This document shows positions 1 to 8,892 of a stretch of 64,000 bases of DNA, one piece after another. This stretch comes from Uliginosibacterium flavum. Its GTDB lineage: Bacteria; Pseudomonadota; Gammaproteobacteria; Burkholderiales; Rhodocyclaceae. Location of the stretch: NCBI RefSeq assembly GCF_040566545.1, contig NZ_JBEWZI010000003.1, positions 289,576 to 353,575 on the forward strand. Direction: 5' to 3'. The notes beneath the pieces were generated by a model that was given only the letters and a program-made list of their open reading frames with translations, searched no databases and was not told the origin of the DNA. Each line of letters opens with the position of its first letter. Within the stretch, counting starts at the first letter, position 1. Position numbers and translations under genes: made by a program.

Positions 1-894
1 GTTACCAACATTGGCATGGGCGATCACCTGGGGCTGAACTACATCACCACCCTCGACGATCTGGCCGTGCTCAAGCGCGTGATCGTGCAGAACGTGGCCG
101 ACAATGGTTACGCCGTGCTCAACGCCGCTGACCCGATTGTTGCCGGCATGGCCGCCAACTGTCCGGGTGGCGTGATCTTCTTCGCCGCCGACCGTAATCA
201 CCCTGTCATGGCCACGCATCGTGCCCAGGGCAAGCGCGTCGTGTATGTCGAGAACGACGCCATTGTCGTCACCGAAGGCAAAATGTCGCAACGCATCTCT
301 CTGGCCGGCGTGCCGATCACCCACAATGGCACGATCAGCTTCCAGGTCGAAAACGTCATGGCTTCGGTCGCCGCGGCCTGGGCCGTGGGTTTGAGCTGGG
401 ATGCGATCCGCACCGGTCTCGCCAGTTTCGTCAATGATTCCGACAATGCTCCGGGCCGCTTCAACGTCTTCGATTACAAGGGCAGCACCGTCATCGCTGA
501 CTACGGCCACAATCCGGATGCCATGCTCGCGCTGGTGCGCGCCGTCGAAGGCATGCCCGCCAAGCGTCGCTCGGTGGTGATTTCCGGTGCCGGTGACCGG
601 CGTGATGAAGACATCCGCCAGCAGACCGAAATCCTCGGCGCCGCATTTGACAGCGTCATCCTCTATCAGGACGCCTGCCAGCGCGGCCGTGCCGATGGCG
701 AAGTGATCGGCCTGCTGCGCGCGGGCCTCGCAGGAGCCAATCGCACCAGCGTGGTCGAGGAAATCAACGGCGAATTCATCGCCATCGACCGCGCCCTGGA
801 GCAGTTGAATCCGGGCGATCTGTGCCTGATCCTGATTGATCAGGTGGAGGAAGCGCTGGCGCATATCGCCAAGCGGGTGGCTGACGCAGGTTGA
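1..894 (+). CDS. cphA: Cyanophycin synthetase, C-terminal part (5' end outside window)
   Basis: The reading frame is open from base 1, so this is the 3' end of a longer gene. The ~297 residues present match the C-terminal Mur-ligase-like half of cyanophycin synthetase. This half does ATP-dependent ligation of the second amino acid when the Asp/Arg storage polymer is built in the cytoplasm. Supporting motifs are the Mur-ligase substrate-domain sequence ADYGHNPDAM near residue 165 and a following GAGDRRDED stretch (phosphate-binding C-domain loop). The N-terminal ATP-grasp half must lie upstream. A strong hairpin terminator follows the stop. Whether this is CphA or a CphA paralogue cannot be decided without the N-terminal half. 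Confidence 0.9.
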   Translation, partial: VTNIGMGDHLGLNYITTLDDLAVLKRVIVQNVADNGYAVLNAADPIVAGMAANCPGGVIFFAADRNHPVMATHRAQGKRVVYVENDAIVVTEGKMSQRISLAGVPITHNGTISFQVENVMASVAAAWAVGLSWDAIRTGLASFVNDSDNAPGRFNVFDYKGSTVIADYGHNPDAMLALVRAVEGMPAKRRSVVISGAGDRRDEDIRQQTEILGAAFDSVILYQDACQRGRADGEVIGLLRAGLAGANRTSVVEEINGEFIAIDRALEQLNPGDLCLILIDQVEEALAHIAKRVADAG

Positions 895-911
895 GTGGAT
901 TTGTGCTGATG

Positions 912-942
912 AAAAAGGGCGACCCAGTGGTCGCCCTTTTTT
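912..942 (+). terminator. Rho-independent terminator after cphA
   Basis: An 8-bp perfect stem (917-924 with 929-936), a CAGT loop, and a run of six T follow the cphA stop by about 20 bases. A run of A on the 5' side means it could also work on the other strand. Confidence 0.9.
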
Positions 943-1045
943 ATGGAGTGGCCAGTGCTCGCGAATCTGCAGTAAATGGACGCAGTTTTCGATTTCTGGG
1001 CTACTTGCTCGTAGAGCGTCGCGGGGCTTGGTTCTGTGGAATGGG

Positions 1046-1082
1046 TGCCGGCAGAGCAAGGCTGGGTGCGGCTCTGCGAGGT
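1046..1082. repeat. GC-rich palindromic repeat (family 2, 'CTGCAGAGC…GCGGCTCTGCAG')
   Basis: Imperfect inverted repeat with the core GCAGAGC…GCGGCTCTGC. It belongs to a family with about ten further copies between genes in this window (near 6.1, 11.5, 21.1, 28.4, 35.1, 38.7, 39.0, 40.3, 47.2, 51.9 and 53.0 kb). The rest of 895-1158 holds nothing else I recognise. Confidence 0.6.
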
Positions 1083-1158
1083 GTTCTCCGAAATTTTCAG
1101 ATAGCGATCAGCGAGCGTGGTTTTCGACCTACTTCGGAAATGGTTTGGCGTAGTCTCG

Positions 1159-1821
1159 TTAAAGAGTGCGATTAAGGGATTGGCCAAGGCCAATGGTTCC
1201 GTTCTTGAGATCAATGACTCCCTGTAGGAACTCATTAGCCCAGCAGGCTTGATATCGAGTGTCACGATACTCAAAAGCCCCTATCTTGATGCCAACTACG
1301 TTGTCTACAAAAGAAATGGCAACTTGGTGTTGGACAAGCTGTCTATGTTTGATGGTGTTGGTAAAAGCGGACGTGTATTTGAACCAATGTGACGAAAGCA
1401 ATTCCTCAAACTTTGTTTTGAGCTCGCCATTCGGCAATTTCGCGGCAACTTTTTGGGGGGTGCAATCTGCAACGTCGATGCTACTTTCAAGCGAGATGCG
1501 ATTGACCAGCTGAGCGAAGTTTTCAAGCAGGCTGCGGGCGGTGTGGATGCAACTAATTAGATTTGCCTCGCTGACAACATTCGCGCAGTGGAATTTTTCT
1601 CGCCGATCTGAGCAACCGAGGATTAGCATCAAGTTGTCTACCCCCTGTGGTTCCTCATAATTGAGAATGCCTTTCAGGGCGTCGCGTGCGGTGACCATGT
1701 GATACTCAAAGATCGAATTGTTGCGATTTACTGAATCAATCAGTTCGAGCGTAAGTCGATCGGCATTCCGTTGAGAGTGGATATACGTGCGTAGTTCTTT
1801 GAGGTTCCAGGCTGTGCTCAT
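1159..1821 (-). CDS. Hypothetical protein, possible HEPN-like
   Basis: A 220-residue soluble protein, clearly lower in GC than its neighbours, with no signal peptide or membrane segment. I cannot assign it firmly. Near residue 155 it has the sequence TNTIKHRQLV. An Asn-x-x-Lys-His motif in a helical context is seen in uncharacterised HEPN-like families, which suggests but does not prove that fold. It stands alone between cphA and the Nudix gene, with no partner. The ATG at 1821 is the first start in frame and has only a weak AGGCG upstream. Codon use and isolation are typical of recently acquired accessory genes. Confidence 0.6.
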   Translation of the reverse strand: MSTAWNLKELRTYIHSQRNADRLTLELIDSVNRNNSIFEYHMVTARDALKGILNYEEPQGVDNLMLILGCSDRREKFHCANVVSEANLISCIHTARSLLENFAQLVNRISLESSIDVADCTPQKVAAKLPNGELKTKFEELLSSHWFKYTSAFTNTIKHRQLVQHQVAISFVDNVVGIKIGAFEYRDTRYQACWANEFLQGVIDLKNGTIGLGQSLNRTL

Positions 1822-1960
1822 GGTTGCAACGCCTAACTTGTTATAGGGAAGGGGTTTGCCTTTAATTATCGGCGCGTGCTTAGGTTCGGGCAGTATGAGT
1901 CGGAAGCTTCCGGAGCATTTTCACCTTAGGTTATTTTTGGTCGGACTCTGTTGGATATGA

Positions 1961-2899
1961 TCAGACGCCCCAAGCCCCGCGAATCATCGCCATACCGTGC
2001 GCGCCATGCGCGCGGGCGATGTTCATGTCATCCGGGCCGAGGCCGCCGATGGCGAGCACCGGCATCGGCAGATCGGCGGTGAGCTCGGCGAAACGCGCCC
2101 AGCCCAGGTCGGGCTGGCCGGCGTGGCTGGGGGTTTGCTGGACGTGGCCGAGCAGGGCGTAGTCCAGGCCGAGTTCGGCGGCTTTTTCCAGCTCGGCGCG
2201 GGTGTGGCAGGAGGCGCCGACCCATTCGCCATCCGGGCGGCTGGTGAGCTGCATCAGCAGGCGTGCGGGCAAATGCAGGCTGTCCGGAGAGGCGCTGCCA
2301 GCGGCGATCTCCGCGGCATTGATGCTGCAGAGCGCGCCCACCTTGGCGCAGCGGGCTTGCACCTCGCGGATGAAGACTGCGCGCGGCGCTTCGGGCATGT
2401 CCGGTTCGCGCACCTGCACCCAAGCGAGGCCATTGGCCAGTGCACGATCCAGCGCCGTCAGCTGCGCGGCAACGCCGATCTGTGCAGCCTGAGTCACGCC
2501 CATCACGCGTGGCAGGCGCAGGGCCTTGAGGATCGGGCCGTTGGCCGGCAGCATCGGGCCGACCTCCAGCGCATCGGCCTGTTGCCAGGTCAGCGCGCTG
2601 TGCACGTGGCCGTTCGGCTCGCCACTCCACTGCGGGACTTCGAAAAAATGCAGATGCACGTGGGCATGTTCATACACATGCTCGCGGGTGAGCCAGGGGT
2701 TGGCAACTTCGACCTCGATGCCCAACTCTTCGCGCAGCTCGCGCAGCAGCGCTTCGCACGGCGACTCGCCCGCTTCGACCTTGCCGCCGGGGAATTCCCA
2801 GTAGCCGGGATAGAAGGTGTCTGGTGCGCGTTGGCCGAGGAGAAAACTGCCGTCCGGGCGGGTGATGACGGCGGCGGCGACGTGGGTGATTTTTTTCAT
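1961..2899 (-). CDS. Nudix hydrolase fused to a ThiE/TenI-like domain
   Basis: A 312-residue two-domain protein. Residues ~1-130 are a MutT-type Nudix hydrolase: the box runs from GGKVEAGES through LLRELREELGIE (GX5EX7REUXEEXGU). Residues ~135-312 resemble thiamine-phosphate synthase/TenI, ending in the phosphate-binding GGLGPDDM…GAHGMAMIRG. MutT removes 8-oxo-dGTP from the nucleotide pool. In this known proteobacterial fusion the role of the ThiE-like part is unclear. An in-frame ATG exists 39 bases upstream, but the start at 2899 begins with the usual MutT sequence MKKITHVAAAV and leaves the upstream repeat untranslated. Confidence 0.9.
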   Translation of the reverse strand: MKKITHVAAAVITRPDGSFLLGQRAPDTFYPGYWEFPGGKVEAGESPCEALLRELREELGIEVEVANPWLTREHVYEHAHVHLHFFEVPQWSGEPNGHVHSALTWQQADALEVGPMLPANGPILKALRLPRVMGVTQAAQIGVAAQLTALDRALANGLAWVQVREPDMPEAPRAVFIREVQARCAKVGALCSINAAEIAAGSASPDSLHLPARLLMQLTSRPDGEWVGASCHTRAELEKAAELGLDYALLGHVQQTPSHAGQPDLGWARFAELTADLPMPVLAIGGLGPDDMNIARAHGAHGMAMIRGAWGV

Positions 2900-2908
2900 G
2901 GTGAATGT

Positions 2909-2978
2909 GTAGGGTGCGCACTGCGCACCGCTTGTCATGGGTTTGAGGCCGAGTCGGCGTGCGCGGTGCGCACCCTAC
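2909..2978. repeat. GTAGGGTG-type REP doublet, GCGCAC variant
   Basis: Inverted repeat bounded by GTAGGGTGCGCAC and GTGCGCACCCTAC, lying between the Nudix and DUF815 genes. The outer GTAGGGTG/CACCCTAC is shared with the REP doublets that flank the RAYT gene near 20.4-21.1 kb, but the inner palindrome differs. Confidence 0.75.
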
Positions 2979-2993
2979 AAGGCTGGAGGATTT

Positions 2994-3866
2994 TCATTGC
3001 TGCTCAAGCCGCCCTGCAAAATCCCGCGCAAACTGCCAGGCCACGCGCCCCGTGCGCGAGGCGCGCAGTTGCGACCAGAGCAGGGCTTCGGCGCGGATGG
3101 CCTCGTCCCACGCAGCCAGATCGACGCCGAAGCTGCCTAGCCAGTGGCGCACGATGGCGAGATATTCGTCTTGGTTGAAGCTGTAGAAGCTGACCCACAG
3201 ACCGAAGCGATCGGACAATGAGACCTTTTCTTCCACGGCCTCGCCGGGGTGAATTTCGCCGTTGCCGTGGCGCGCGCCGAGGTTGTCGGCCATGTATTCC
3301 GGCATCAGGTGGCGGCGGTTGCTGGTGGCGTAGATCAGGACGTTGTCGGGCACGGCGGCGAAGCTGCCGTCGAGCACGCTCTTGAGTGCCTTGTAGGCCG
3401 GCTCGCCATCCTCGAATGAGAGGTCGTCGCAGAACAGGATGAAGCGCTCGGGCCGTTCGGCAACGAGTTCGACGATGTGTGGCAGATCGATCAGATCGGT
3501 CTTGTCGACTTCGATCACGCGCAGGCCCTGATCGGCGTATTCCGTCAGCACGGCGCGCACCAAGGAGCTTTTCCCCGTCCCGCGTGCGCCGGTCAACAGC
3601 ACGTTGTTGGCGTGACGCCCGGCGACGAACTGGCGCGTGTTGGCGTCGACGCGGGCTTTCTGTTCGGCGATGTCCTGCAGGTCGCTGAGGCGGATGCTGT
3701 GCAAATGATGCAGCGGCTCCAGCCAGCCACGGCCCTGACGCGTGCGCCAACGATGTGCCAGTGCCGTCCAGTCGGGCGCGGGCGGGGCGGGTGGCAGCAG
3801 GGCTTCGAAGTGGGTCAGGACGTGTTCGGCGCGGACCAGCAGGCGTTCGAGATCGGGAGAAATCAT
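2994..3866 (-). CDS. DUF815-family AAA+ ATPase
   Basis: A 290-residue P-loop ATPase. Walker A is GARGTGKSS (near residue 92), Walker B is FILFCDDLSFE (near 143), and a sensor-1-like YATSNRRHL follows. This layout is that of the DUF815 AAA+ family, whose cellular role is not established. It is cytoplasmic, with no membrane segment. It starts back-to-back with mltA, with only ~70 bases between the two starts, so the promoters must overlap. A REP doublet separates it from the downstream Nudix gene. Confidence 0.88.
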   Translation of the reverse strand: MISPDLERLLVRAEHVLTHFEALLPPAPPAPDWTALAHRWRTRQGRGWLEPLHHLHSIRLSDLQDIAEQKARVDANTRQFVAGRHANNVLLTGARGTGKSSLVRAVLTEYADQGLRVIEVDKTDLIDLPHIVELVAERPERFILFCDDLSFEDGEPAYKALKSVLDGSFAAVPDNVLIYATSNRRHLMPEYMADNLGARHGNGEIHPGEAVEEKVSLSDRFGLWVSFYSFNQDEYLAIVRHWLGSFGVDLAAWDEAIRAEALLWSQLRASRTGRVAWQFARDFAGRLEQQ

Positions 3867-3935
3867 TGCGTGAGCTTTCCGGAACCGGGGAGGCGACCAG
3901 TATACTTGCTCCTCCGGTAGATGAGGGCGGCAGGC

Positions 3936-5207
3936 ATGAAGCAGATTCTGGCAGGGATGGTGTTGGCGTTATTGGCGGCTTGCACGTTGCAGACTTATCC
4001 GGGGGTGAAGGAGGCGCCGGTGGCGCCGGAGTCCGCGCCGCAGCCGGCGCAAAGCGCGCCGACTTGCCCGGTGTGCCCTGTGCCGCCCAAGCCTGAGGTG
4101 CCGGGCCCGGCCGCGTCGGCGCCCACTCCGCCACCACCCGCAGCGCCCTTCAGCGCGGCACAGTGGAGCGAGTTGCCTGACTGGTCGCGCGACAAACTAG
4201 ATGAAGCCTGGCCGGGCCTGCTCGCCTCTTGCAAGGCGATGCGTCAGCCTGAGGTGAAAGCGGCATGGATGCTGGTATGCGAGGCTGCGCAGGCGCTGGG
4301 CAGCAAACCCTCCACCGCGCAGGTGCGCAGCTTCCTCGAAACCTGGCTGGCGCCGCAGCAGATCGTGAATGCCGATGGCGGGCGCGAAGGTTTGATCACC
4401 GGATATTACGAGCCGCTGATGCATGGCAGCCGCTGGAAGAGCGCGAAGAATCCGGTGCCGGTGCATGGTGTGCCGGAAGACATGCTGCAGCTGGACCTGG
4501 CCGAGGTGTATCCGGAAACCAAGGGCCTGCGTCTGCGTGGTCGCGTCGAGGGGCGCAAGGTGCTGCCTTACTGGTCGCGTGCGCAGATCGAATCACAGGG
4601 CGAGACTTTTGCCGCCAAAACCCTGCTGTGGGTGAATGATCCGGTCGAATTCTTCTTCCTGCAGGTGCAGGGCTCGGGTCAGGTGCAACTGGCCGATGGC
4701 TCGCGCGTGCGCATCGCCTATGCCGACCAGAATGGCCATCCCTACAAATCGATTGGCCGTTGGCTGATCGACAAGGGTGAGCTGACGCTGGCGCAGGCCG
4801 GCATGGTAGGCATCCAGAACTGGGCGCGGGCCAATCCGCAGCGCCTGTCCGAGTTACTGAACGCCAACCCCAGCTACGTGTTTTTCCGCGAGGAATCCGC
4901 CAACGGCGAGGGGCCGAAAGGCTCGCTGGGCGTGCCGCTGACGGCAGGCCGGGCGATTGCCGTGGATACGCGCATGGTGCCGCTGGGCGCGCCGGTGTTC
5001 ATCAGTTTTGCACTGCCGGATGGCAAGCCGATGCAGCGCATGGTGCTGGCGCAGGACACCGGCGGGGCGATCCGTGGCCGGGTGCGGGCGGATTTCTTCT
5101 GGGGTTTTGGTGCCGAGGCCGGCAAGCTCGCCGGCCAGATGCGCCAGCAAGGCCGCATGTGGCTGCTGTGGCCGAAGGGCGCGGCACTGCCGGTGGTGAC
5201 GAACTAG
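3936..5207 (+). CDS. mltA: Membrane-bound lytic murein transglycosylase A
   Basis: A 423-residue lipoprotein that cleaves the MurNAc-GlcNAc bond of peptidoglycan with formation of 1,6-anhydro ends. A short signal peptide ends in the lipobox LLAAC (Cys16). A Pro/Ala-rich linker of about 60 residues follows, then the MltA barrel (GLITGYYEP). The C-terminal 3D domain carries the catalytic-type aspartate sequence AQDTGGAIRG…ADFFWGFG. An upstream ATG at 3921 is in frame, but the start at 3936 places the basic n-region MKQ correctly for a signal peptide. Confidence 0.95.
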   Translation: MKQILAGMVLALLAACTLQTYPGVKEAPVAPESAPQPAQSAPTCPVCPVPPKPEVPGPAASAPTPPPPAAPFSAAQWSELPDWSRDKLDEAWPGLLASCKAMRQPEVKAAWMLVCEAAQALGSKPSTAQVRSFLETWLAPQQIVNADGGREGLITGYYEPLMHGSRWKSAKNPVPVHGVPEDMLQLDLAEVYPETKGLRLRGRVEGRKVLPYWSRAQIESQGETFAAKTLLWVNDPVEFFFLQVQGSGQVQLADGSRVRIAYADQNGHPYKSIGRWLIDKGELTLAQAGMVGIQNWARANPQRLSELLNANPSYVFFREESANGEGPKGSLGVPLTAGRAIAVDTRMVPLGAPVFISFALPDGKPMQRMVLAQDTGGAIRGRVRADFFWGFGAEAGKLAGQMRQQGRMWLLWPKGAALPVVTN

Positions 5208-5346
5208 CTGAAGATCTGTTTGGGGGCGGAATTCGGATCGTTCCCATGCTCTGGGTGGGAGCCATCAATCAGGTAGGACGGGCACTGACACCTCGCGACC
5301 TGCCTGGCTTAAGTCATCAGGCATAGCCGGGTTTGTCCGGGTCGTC

Positions 5347-5373
5347 GTAAAGCCTTTGCTGCAGAGGCTTTAC
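5347..5373. other. Perfect inverted repeat between mltA and the next gene
   Basis: 9-bp arms (GTAAAGCCT / AGGCTTTAC) around a 9-base loop. There is no T-tract, so this is a possible weak terminator or protein-binding site. I see nothing else in 5208-5498. Confidence 0.45.
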
Positions 5374-5498
5374 GCGATGCGTTCTGCCATGAAGGTGGCA
5401 CTGCCCGCTAGCGCTGGAATTGGGCAGATTGCGCGGGGATGGTCTTGATTGAAGTGTCTTCTCCGACTTCATCAATATCTGACAGTGACCCATTCATC

Positions 5499-6068
5499 AT
5501 GTTTCCGCACCTGCCTGAACTCCTGAGTTTTGCCTTCCTGCAGTTGTTGTTTTTTCTGGCCTGGCTGGCCTGGCGGTCCTCAACCGGACGGCAGGGGCAG
5601 ATCGGCCCGTACCGGCAGGCGCGCAAGGCGCTGGTGGTGCTGGAGCCCGCTGCGCAGCAGGGCGCGGTGCAGGCCCATCTGGCTGCGCATGTGGCCGCTG
5701 CACGGGATGCCGGGCTTGAGGTGGTGGGTGTGGAGAGCGCCGTGATGCGCGGCCCTTCAGCGGGCTGGAGTGGCAGGCTGCGGGCGATGGACTTCTCGGA
5801 GCAGGCGGCTTTGCCGATGTTCTACGTAACGGAAAAGGATGCGTTCGAGAGCGAGGAATTCGAGGCATTCCTGCTCGCTCTGAAAGTCGATGAGCTGTAT
5901 CTGGCCGGCGGCGGGCCGGAGTTCGACATTCACCGCACGGCCCGCAGCGCGATGGTGCGCGGCTACAAGGTGAGCGTGCTGATCAATGCCATCGATGTGT
6001 ATGGCGGGCCGGCGGCAATAGTGCCGGTGGAGCAGGCGCTGCATTATGTCGCAGGTCAGGCCGCCTGA
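5499..6068 (+). CDS. Membrane-anchored isochorismatase-like protein lacking the catalytic Cys
   Basis: A 189-residue protein with an N-terminal membrane segment (residues ~8-26, rich in L/F/W) and a cysteine-hydrolase-like Rossmann domain. The sequence DELYLAGGGPEFDIHRTARSA followed by GYKVSVLINAID resembles the active-site strand-helix of isochorismatase-like hydrolases. There the nucleophilic Cys normally sits just before the 'TAxxA' helix, and here that position has no Cys. A hydrolase role is therefore doubtful. A longer start at 5439 is in frame, but neither start has a convincing Shine-Dalgarno; I chose 5499 because the membrane helix then begins at the N-terminus. The stop lies inside a palindromic repeat. 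Confidence 0.7.
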   Translation: MFPHLPELLSFAFLQLLFFLAWLAWRSSTGRQGQIGPYRQARKALVVLEPAAQQGAVQAHLAAHVAAARDAGLEVVGVESAVMRGPSAGWSGRLRAMDFSEQAALPMFYVTEKDAFESEEFEAFLLALKVDELYLAGGGPEFDIHRTARSAMVRGYKVSVLINAIDVYGGPAAIVPVEQALHYVAGQAA

Positions 6069-6145
6069 AGAGCCGCTCCCAGATTGCTTCTCCGGAATGC
6101 ATGCTTGCAGAGCCTTGCTGGGTGCGGCTGTGCAGGCAGGCCTCG
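6062..6145. repeat. Family 2 palindromic repeat pair
   Basis: Two half-elements: GCCTGAAGAGCCGC at the stop of the preceding gene, then TGCTTGCAGAGCC…GTGCGGCTGTGCAGGCAG. The repeat contributes the TGA stop of the upstream gene. Confidence 0.65.
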
Positions 6146-6197
6146 AAATTGGCCATTCAGAGCCTGAGTGTTTTTCGGACAGCGCGACCCGATTTTC

Positions 6198-6255
6198 GTA
6201 GGGCCGACTTCAGTCGGCCACCCACGCTCGGCGTGCGACTGAAGTCGCACCTACA
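6198..6255. repeat. GTAGG-CTTCAGTCGGCC palindromic repeat (family 5)
   Basis: An inverted repeat: GTAGGGCCGACTTCAGTCGG, an internal CGCTCGGCG, then CGACTGAAGTCGCACCTAC. A second copy lies at 43478-43533 and a partial one near 62007. It sits between convergent genes just after livF. Confidence 0.75.
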
Positions 6256-6267
6256 AGGCCGGCTTGA

Positions 6268-7005
6268 TCAGGCCTCGACTTCGCCCAGATAGGCACTGCG
6301 GACCTTGGGGTCGTTCAGCAGGGCTTCGCCCGTACCGGAGAGGGTGATCAGGCCGCCATCCATGACGTAGCCGCGTTGCGAAAAGGCCAGCGCCAAGTTG
6401 GCATTCTGCTCCACCAGCAGGATGCTCATGCCTTCCTTCACCACGGTCTGGACGACTTCGAAGATCGTCTCGATGACCAGCGGGGCCAGGCCCATCGACG
6501 GTTCATCCAGCAGCAGCAGTTTCGGCCGCGACAGCAGCGCGCGGCCGATGGCGACCATCTGCTGTTCGCCGCCCGACAGGGTGCCGGCGACCTGGGCGAG
6601 GCGTTCCTTCACGCGCGGCAGCATGCTGAAGACGCGTTCCAGATCGGCTTCGATGCCCTCCTGATCGTCGCGCGTATAGGCGCCCATGCGCAGGTTTTCT
6701 TCCACCGTCAGGCGCGTGAAGATGCCGCGCCCTTCCGGCACCAGTGCGATCCCCTGACGCAGGCGCAAGTGCGTGGGCAGGGTGTTGATGTTCACGCCCT
6801 GATAGATCAGCTCGCCGCCCTTGGTCGGCAGGAGGCCGGCGATGGCGTTCAGGGTGGTGGTCTTGCCCGCGCCGTTGGCGCCGATCAGGCACACCAGCTC
6901 GCCGCTGCAGACTTCGAGATTGACACCCTTGACCGCCTGGATCTGGCCGTAGGCAATCTGCACATCCTTGAGTTGCAGGATGGGCGCTTTTTGTTCAGTG
7001 GCCAT
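6268..7005 (-). CDS. livF: Branched-chain amino-acid ABC transporter ATPase
   Basis: A 245-residue ABC ATPase of the LivF type that powers import of Leu/Ile/Val-like substrates at the inner membrane. It has Walker A GANGAGKTT, signature LSGGEQQM, Walker B LLLLDEPSMGLAPL and the H-loop replaced by VEQN, as usual for LivF. The start at 7005 follows GGAGCGGTCACC and overlaps the end of livG by 11 bases, so the two are translationally coupled. It is the last gene of the livHMGF operon. Confidence 0.95.
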   Translation of the reverse strand: MATEQKAPILQLKDVQIAYGQIQAVKGVNLEVCSGELVCLIGANGAGKTTTLNAIAGLLPTKGGELIYQGVNINTLPTHLRLRQGIALVPEGRGIFTRLTVEENLRMGAYTRDDQEGIEADLERVFSMLPRVKERLAQVAGTLSGGEQQMVAIGRALLSRPKLLLLDEPSMGLAPLVIETIFEVVQTVVKEGMSILLVEQNANLALAFSQRGYVMDGGLITLSGTGEALLNDPKVRSAYLGEVEA

Positions 7006-7771
7006 GGTGACCGCTCCCCAGATAGGCTTCGATGACGTCAGGATTTTTCTGGACCACGGCAGGCACATCTTCGGCGATTTTCTTGCCGAAATTCAGTACC
7101 GCCACGCGGTCGCACAGGCCCATCACCAGTTTCACGTCATGTTCGATCAGCAGCACGGTGACGCCATCCTGACGGATCGTCGAAATCAGCTCGCGCAGCT
7201 GGCCGGTTTCGGTGGCGTTCATGCCGGCCGCCGGTTCATCCAGGGCCAGCAGTTGCGGTTCGGTGGCCAGCGCCCGGGCGATTTCCAGACGGCGCTGATC
7301 GCCATAGGAGAGGTTGCGTGACACCGTTGTCGCGTGATGTTCGATGCCCACATAGCGCAGCATTTCGAAGGCGCGCTCGGTGATCAGGCGTTCTTCTTCG
7401 CGGGCGTGGCGGTTCTGGGTGAGGATGCCCCACAGGCTCGAATCCGAGCGCAGGTGGTGGCCGGCCATCACGTTTTCCAGCGCGGTCATTTCACGGAACA
7501 GGCGGATATTCTGGAAAGTGCGCGCAATACCGCGCGCCACCACCACATGTGGCGTGCCGGTTGGCAGTTCGCTGCCGGCAAAGATGAATTCGCCGCCATC
7601 CGGTGTGTAGGCGCCGGTCAGCACATTGAAGAGGGTGGTCTTGCCCGCACCGTTGGGGCCAATCAGGCCGTAGATCTCGCCTTTGCGGATGCTCAGCGAA
7701 ACATCCGACAGCGCGGTGAGGCCGCCGAAGCGTTTGCTGATGTTCTGGGCTTCGAGCAGGCTGATACTCAT
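6995..7771 (-). CDS. livG: Branched-chain amino-acid ABC transporter ATPase
   Basis: A 258-residue LivG-type ATPase, the partner of LivF. It shows Walker A GPNGAGKTT, signature LSYGDQRRLEIARAL, Walker B LLALDEPAAGMN and IEHDVKLVMGLCD (H-loop). The start overlaps the livM stop by ATGA and the 3' end overlaps livF, so all four membrane/ATPase genes are one transcript. Confidence 0.95.
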   Translation of the reverse strand: MSISLLEAQNISKRFGGLTALSDVSLSIRKGEIYGLIGPNGAGKTTLFNVLTGAYTPDGGEFIFAGSELPTGTPHVVVARGIARTFQNIRLFREMTALENVMAGHHLRSDSSLWGILTQNRHAREEERLITERAFEMLRYVGIEHHATTVSRNLSYGDQRRLEIARALATEPQLLALDEPAAGMNATETGQLRELISTIRQDGVTVLLIEHDVKLVMGLCDRVAVLNFGKKIAEDVPAVVQKNPDVIEAYLGSGHHGH

Positions 7772-8868
7772 TCCGTAACCCTCCCGGTCTTCGCCAGTTC
7801 AGGGCGGGAGTAGCGGGCATGGGCGGGCAGCAGACCGGCCGGGCGTAGCAGCATCATGAAGATCATGGCCAATGACAGCAGCAACATACGCAGCACTTCG
7901 GGGTCGAGAATCACCTGGCCGAAGACGGCTTGTTGCACCGGCAGGGCAACGCTGCGCAGGATTTCCGGCAGCAGCGACAGGGCGATGGCGCCGAGGATTA
8001 CGCCGCCCAGATTGCCCATGCCGCCGAAGACGACCATGGTCAGAATGGCGATGGATTCCATCAGCGAGAAGGATTCCGGTGAGACGAAGCCCTGAAAACT
8101 GCCGAACAGGCCGCCGGCCACGCCGCCGAAAGTGGCGCCCATGGCGAAGGCCAGCAGCTTCATGTTGCGCGTGTTGATACCGATGGCCTTGGCCGCCAGT
8201 TCGTCATCGCGAATCGCCGCCCAGCCACGGCCGATACGCGAGACCTGCAAGCGGCGGATGACGATTACCGAGCCGACCACGAAGAGCAGGAAGACGTAAT
8301 AGAACATCACCAGTGAATTGATCTTGAAGTTGTCGGTGATCGGGATATGGCGTGAAACATCCCAGCCGAACAGGTTCAGGGTGTCGAGCATGTTCACGCC
8401 CTGCGGCCCGTTGGTGATGTTGATCGGGTAATTCAGGTTGTTCATGAAAATGCGCACGATCTCGCCGAAACCCAGCGTGACGATGGCCAGATAATCCCCC
8501 CGCAGGCGCAGTACTGGCGCACCGAGGATCAGCCCGGCCAATGCGGCAAAGCCGGCGCCTGCCGGCAACACGAGCCAGAAGGGCAGATGCAGGCCGAAAT
8601 GTGGCGAGGCGAGAAAGGCCCAGGTGTAGGCGCCCACCGCGTAGAAGGCGATGTAGCCCAGATCGAGCAGTCCGGCGAAGCCGACAACCAGATTCAGGCC
8701 CAGCGCCAGCATCACGTAGAGCAAGGCGAAATCCAGAATGCGCACCCAGGTGTTACCGACCATTGCGGCAATCAGCGGGGCGATCAGCATCAGCGCCAGC
8801 ACCACGCCGCGTGCGGCCTTGGGGTTACGGCTACCGAGCCAGGGAATCGCGACAGCGAGTTCGTTCAT
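7768..8868 (-). CDS. livM: Branched-chain amino-acid ABC transporter permease
   Basis: A 366-residue polytopic inner-membrane permease of the LivM type with about nine hydrophobic segments. The conserved GLNLVVGFAGLLDLGYIAFYAVGAY stretch is present, and the coupling region near residue 220 (GRGWAAIRDDELAAKAIG) contacts the ATPases. It follows livH by 24 bases and overlaps livG by four. The shared substrate group cannot be read from the permease alone. Confidence 0.94.
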   Translation of the reverse strand: MNELAVAIPWLGSRNPKAARGVVLALMLIAPLIAAMVGNTWVRILDFALLYVMLALGLNLVVGFAGLLDLGYIAFYAVGAYTWAFLASPHFGLHLPFWLVLPAGAGFAALAGLILGAPVLRLRGDYLAIVTLGFGEIVRIFMNNLNYPINITNGPQGVNMLDTLNLFGWDVSRHIPITDNFKINSLVMFYYVFLLFVVGSVIVIRRLQVSRIGRGWAAIRDDELAAKAIGINTRNMKLLAFAMGATFGGVAGGLFGSFQGFVSPESFSLMESIAILTMVVFGGMGNLGGVILGAIALSLLPEILRSVALPVQQAVFGQVILDPEVLRMLLLSLAMIFMMLLRPAGLLPAHARYSRPELAKTGRVTE

Positions 8869-8892
8869 ATGGGGAGTCCCGAGAGTTGGTGC

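Noticed and set aside
1997..3178. 393-codon plus-strand frame over the Nudix and DUF815 genes
   Set aside because: Antisense shadow; the minus-strand genes have clear motifs.
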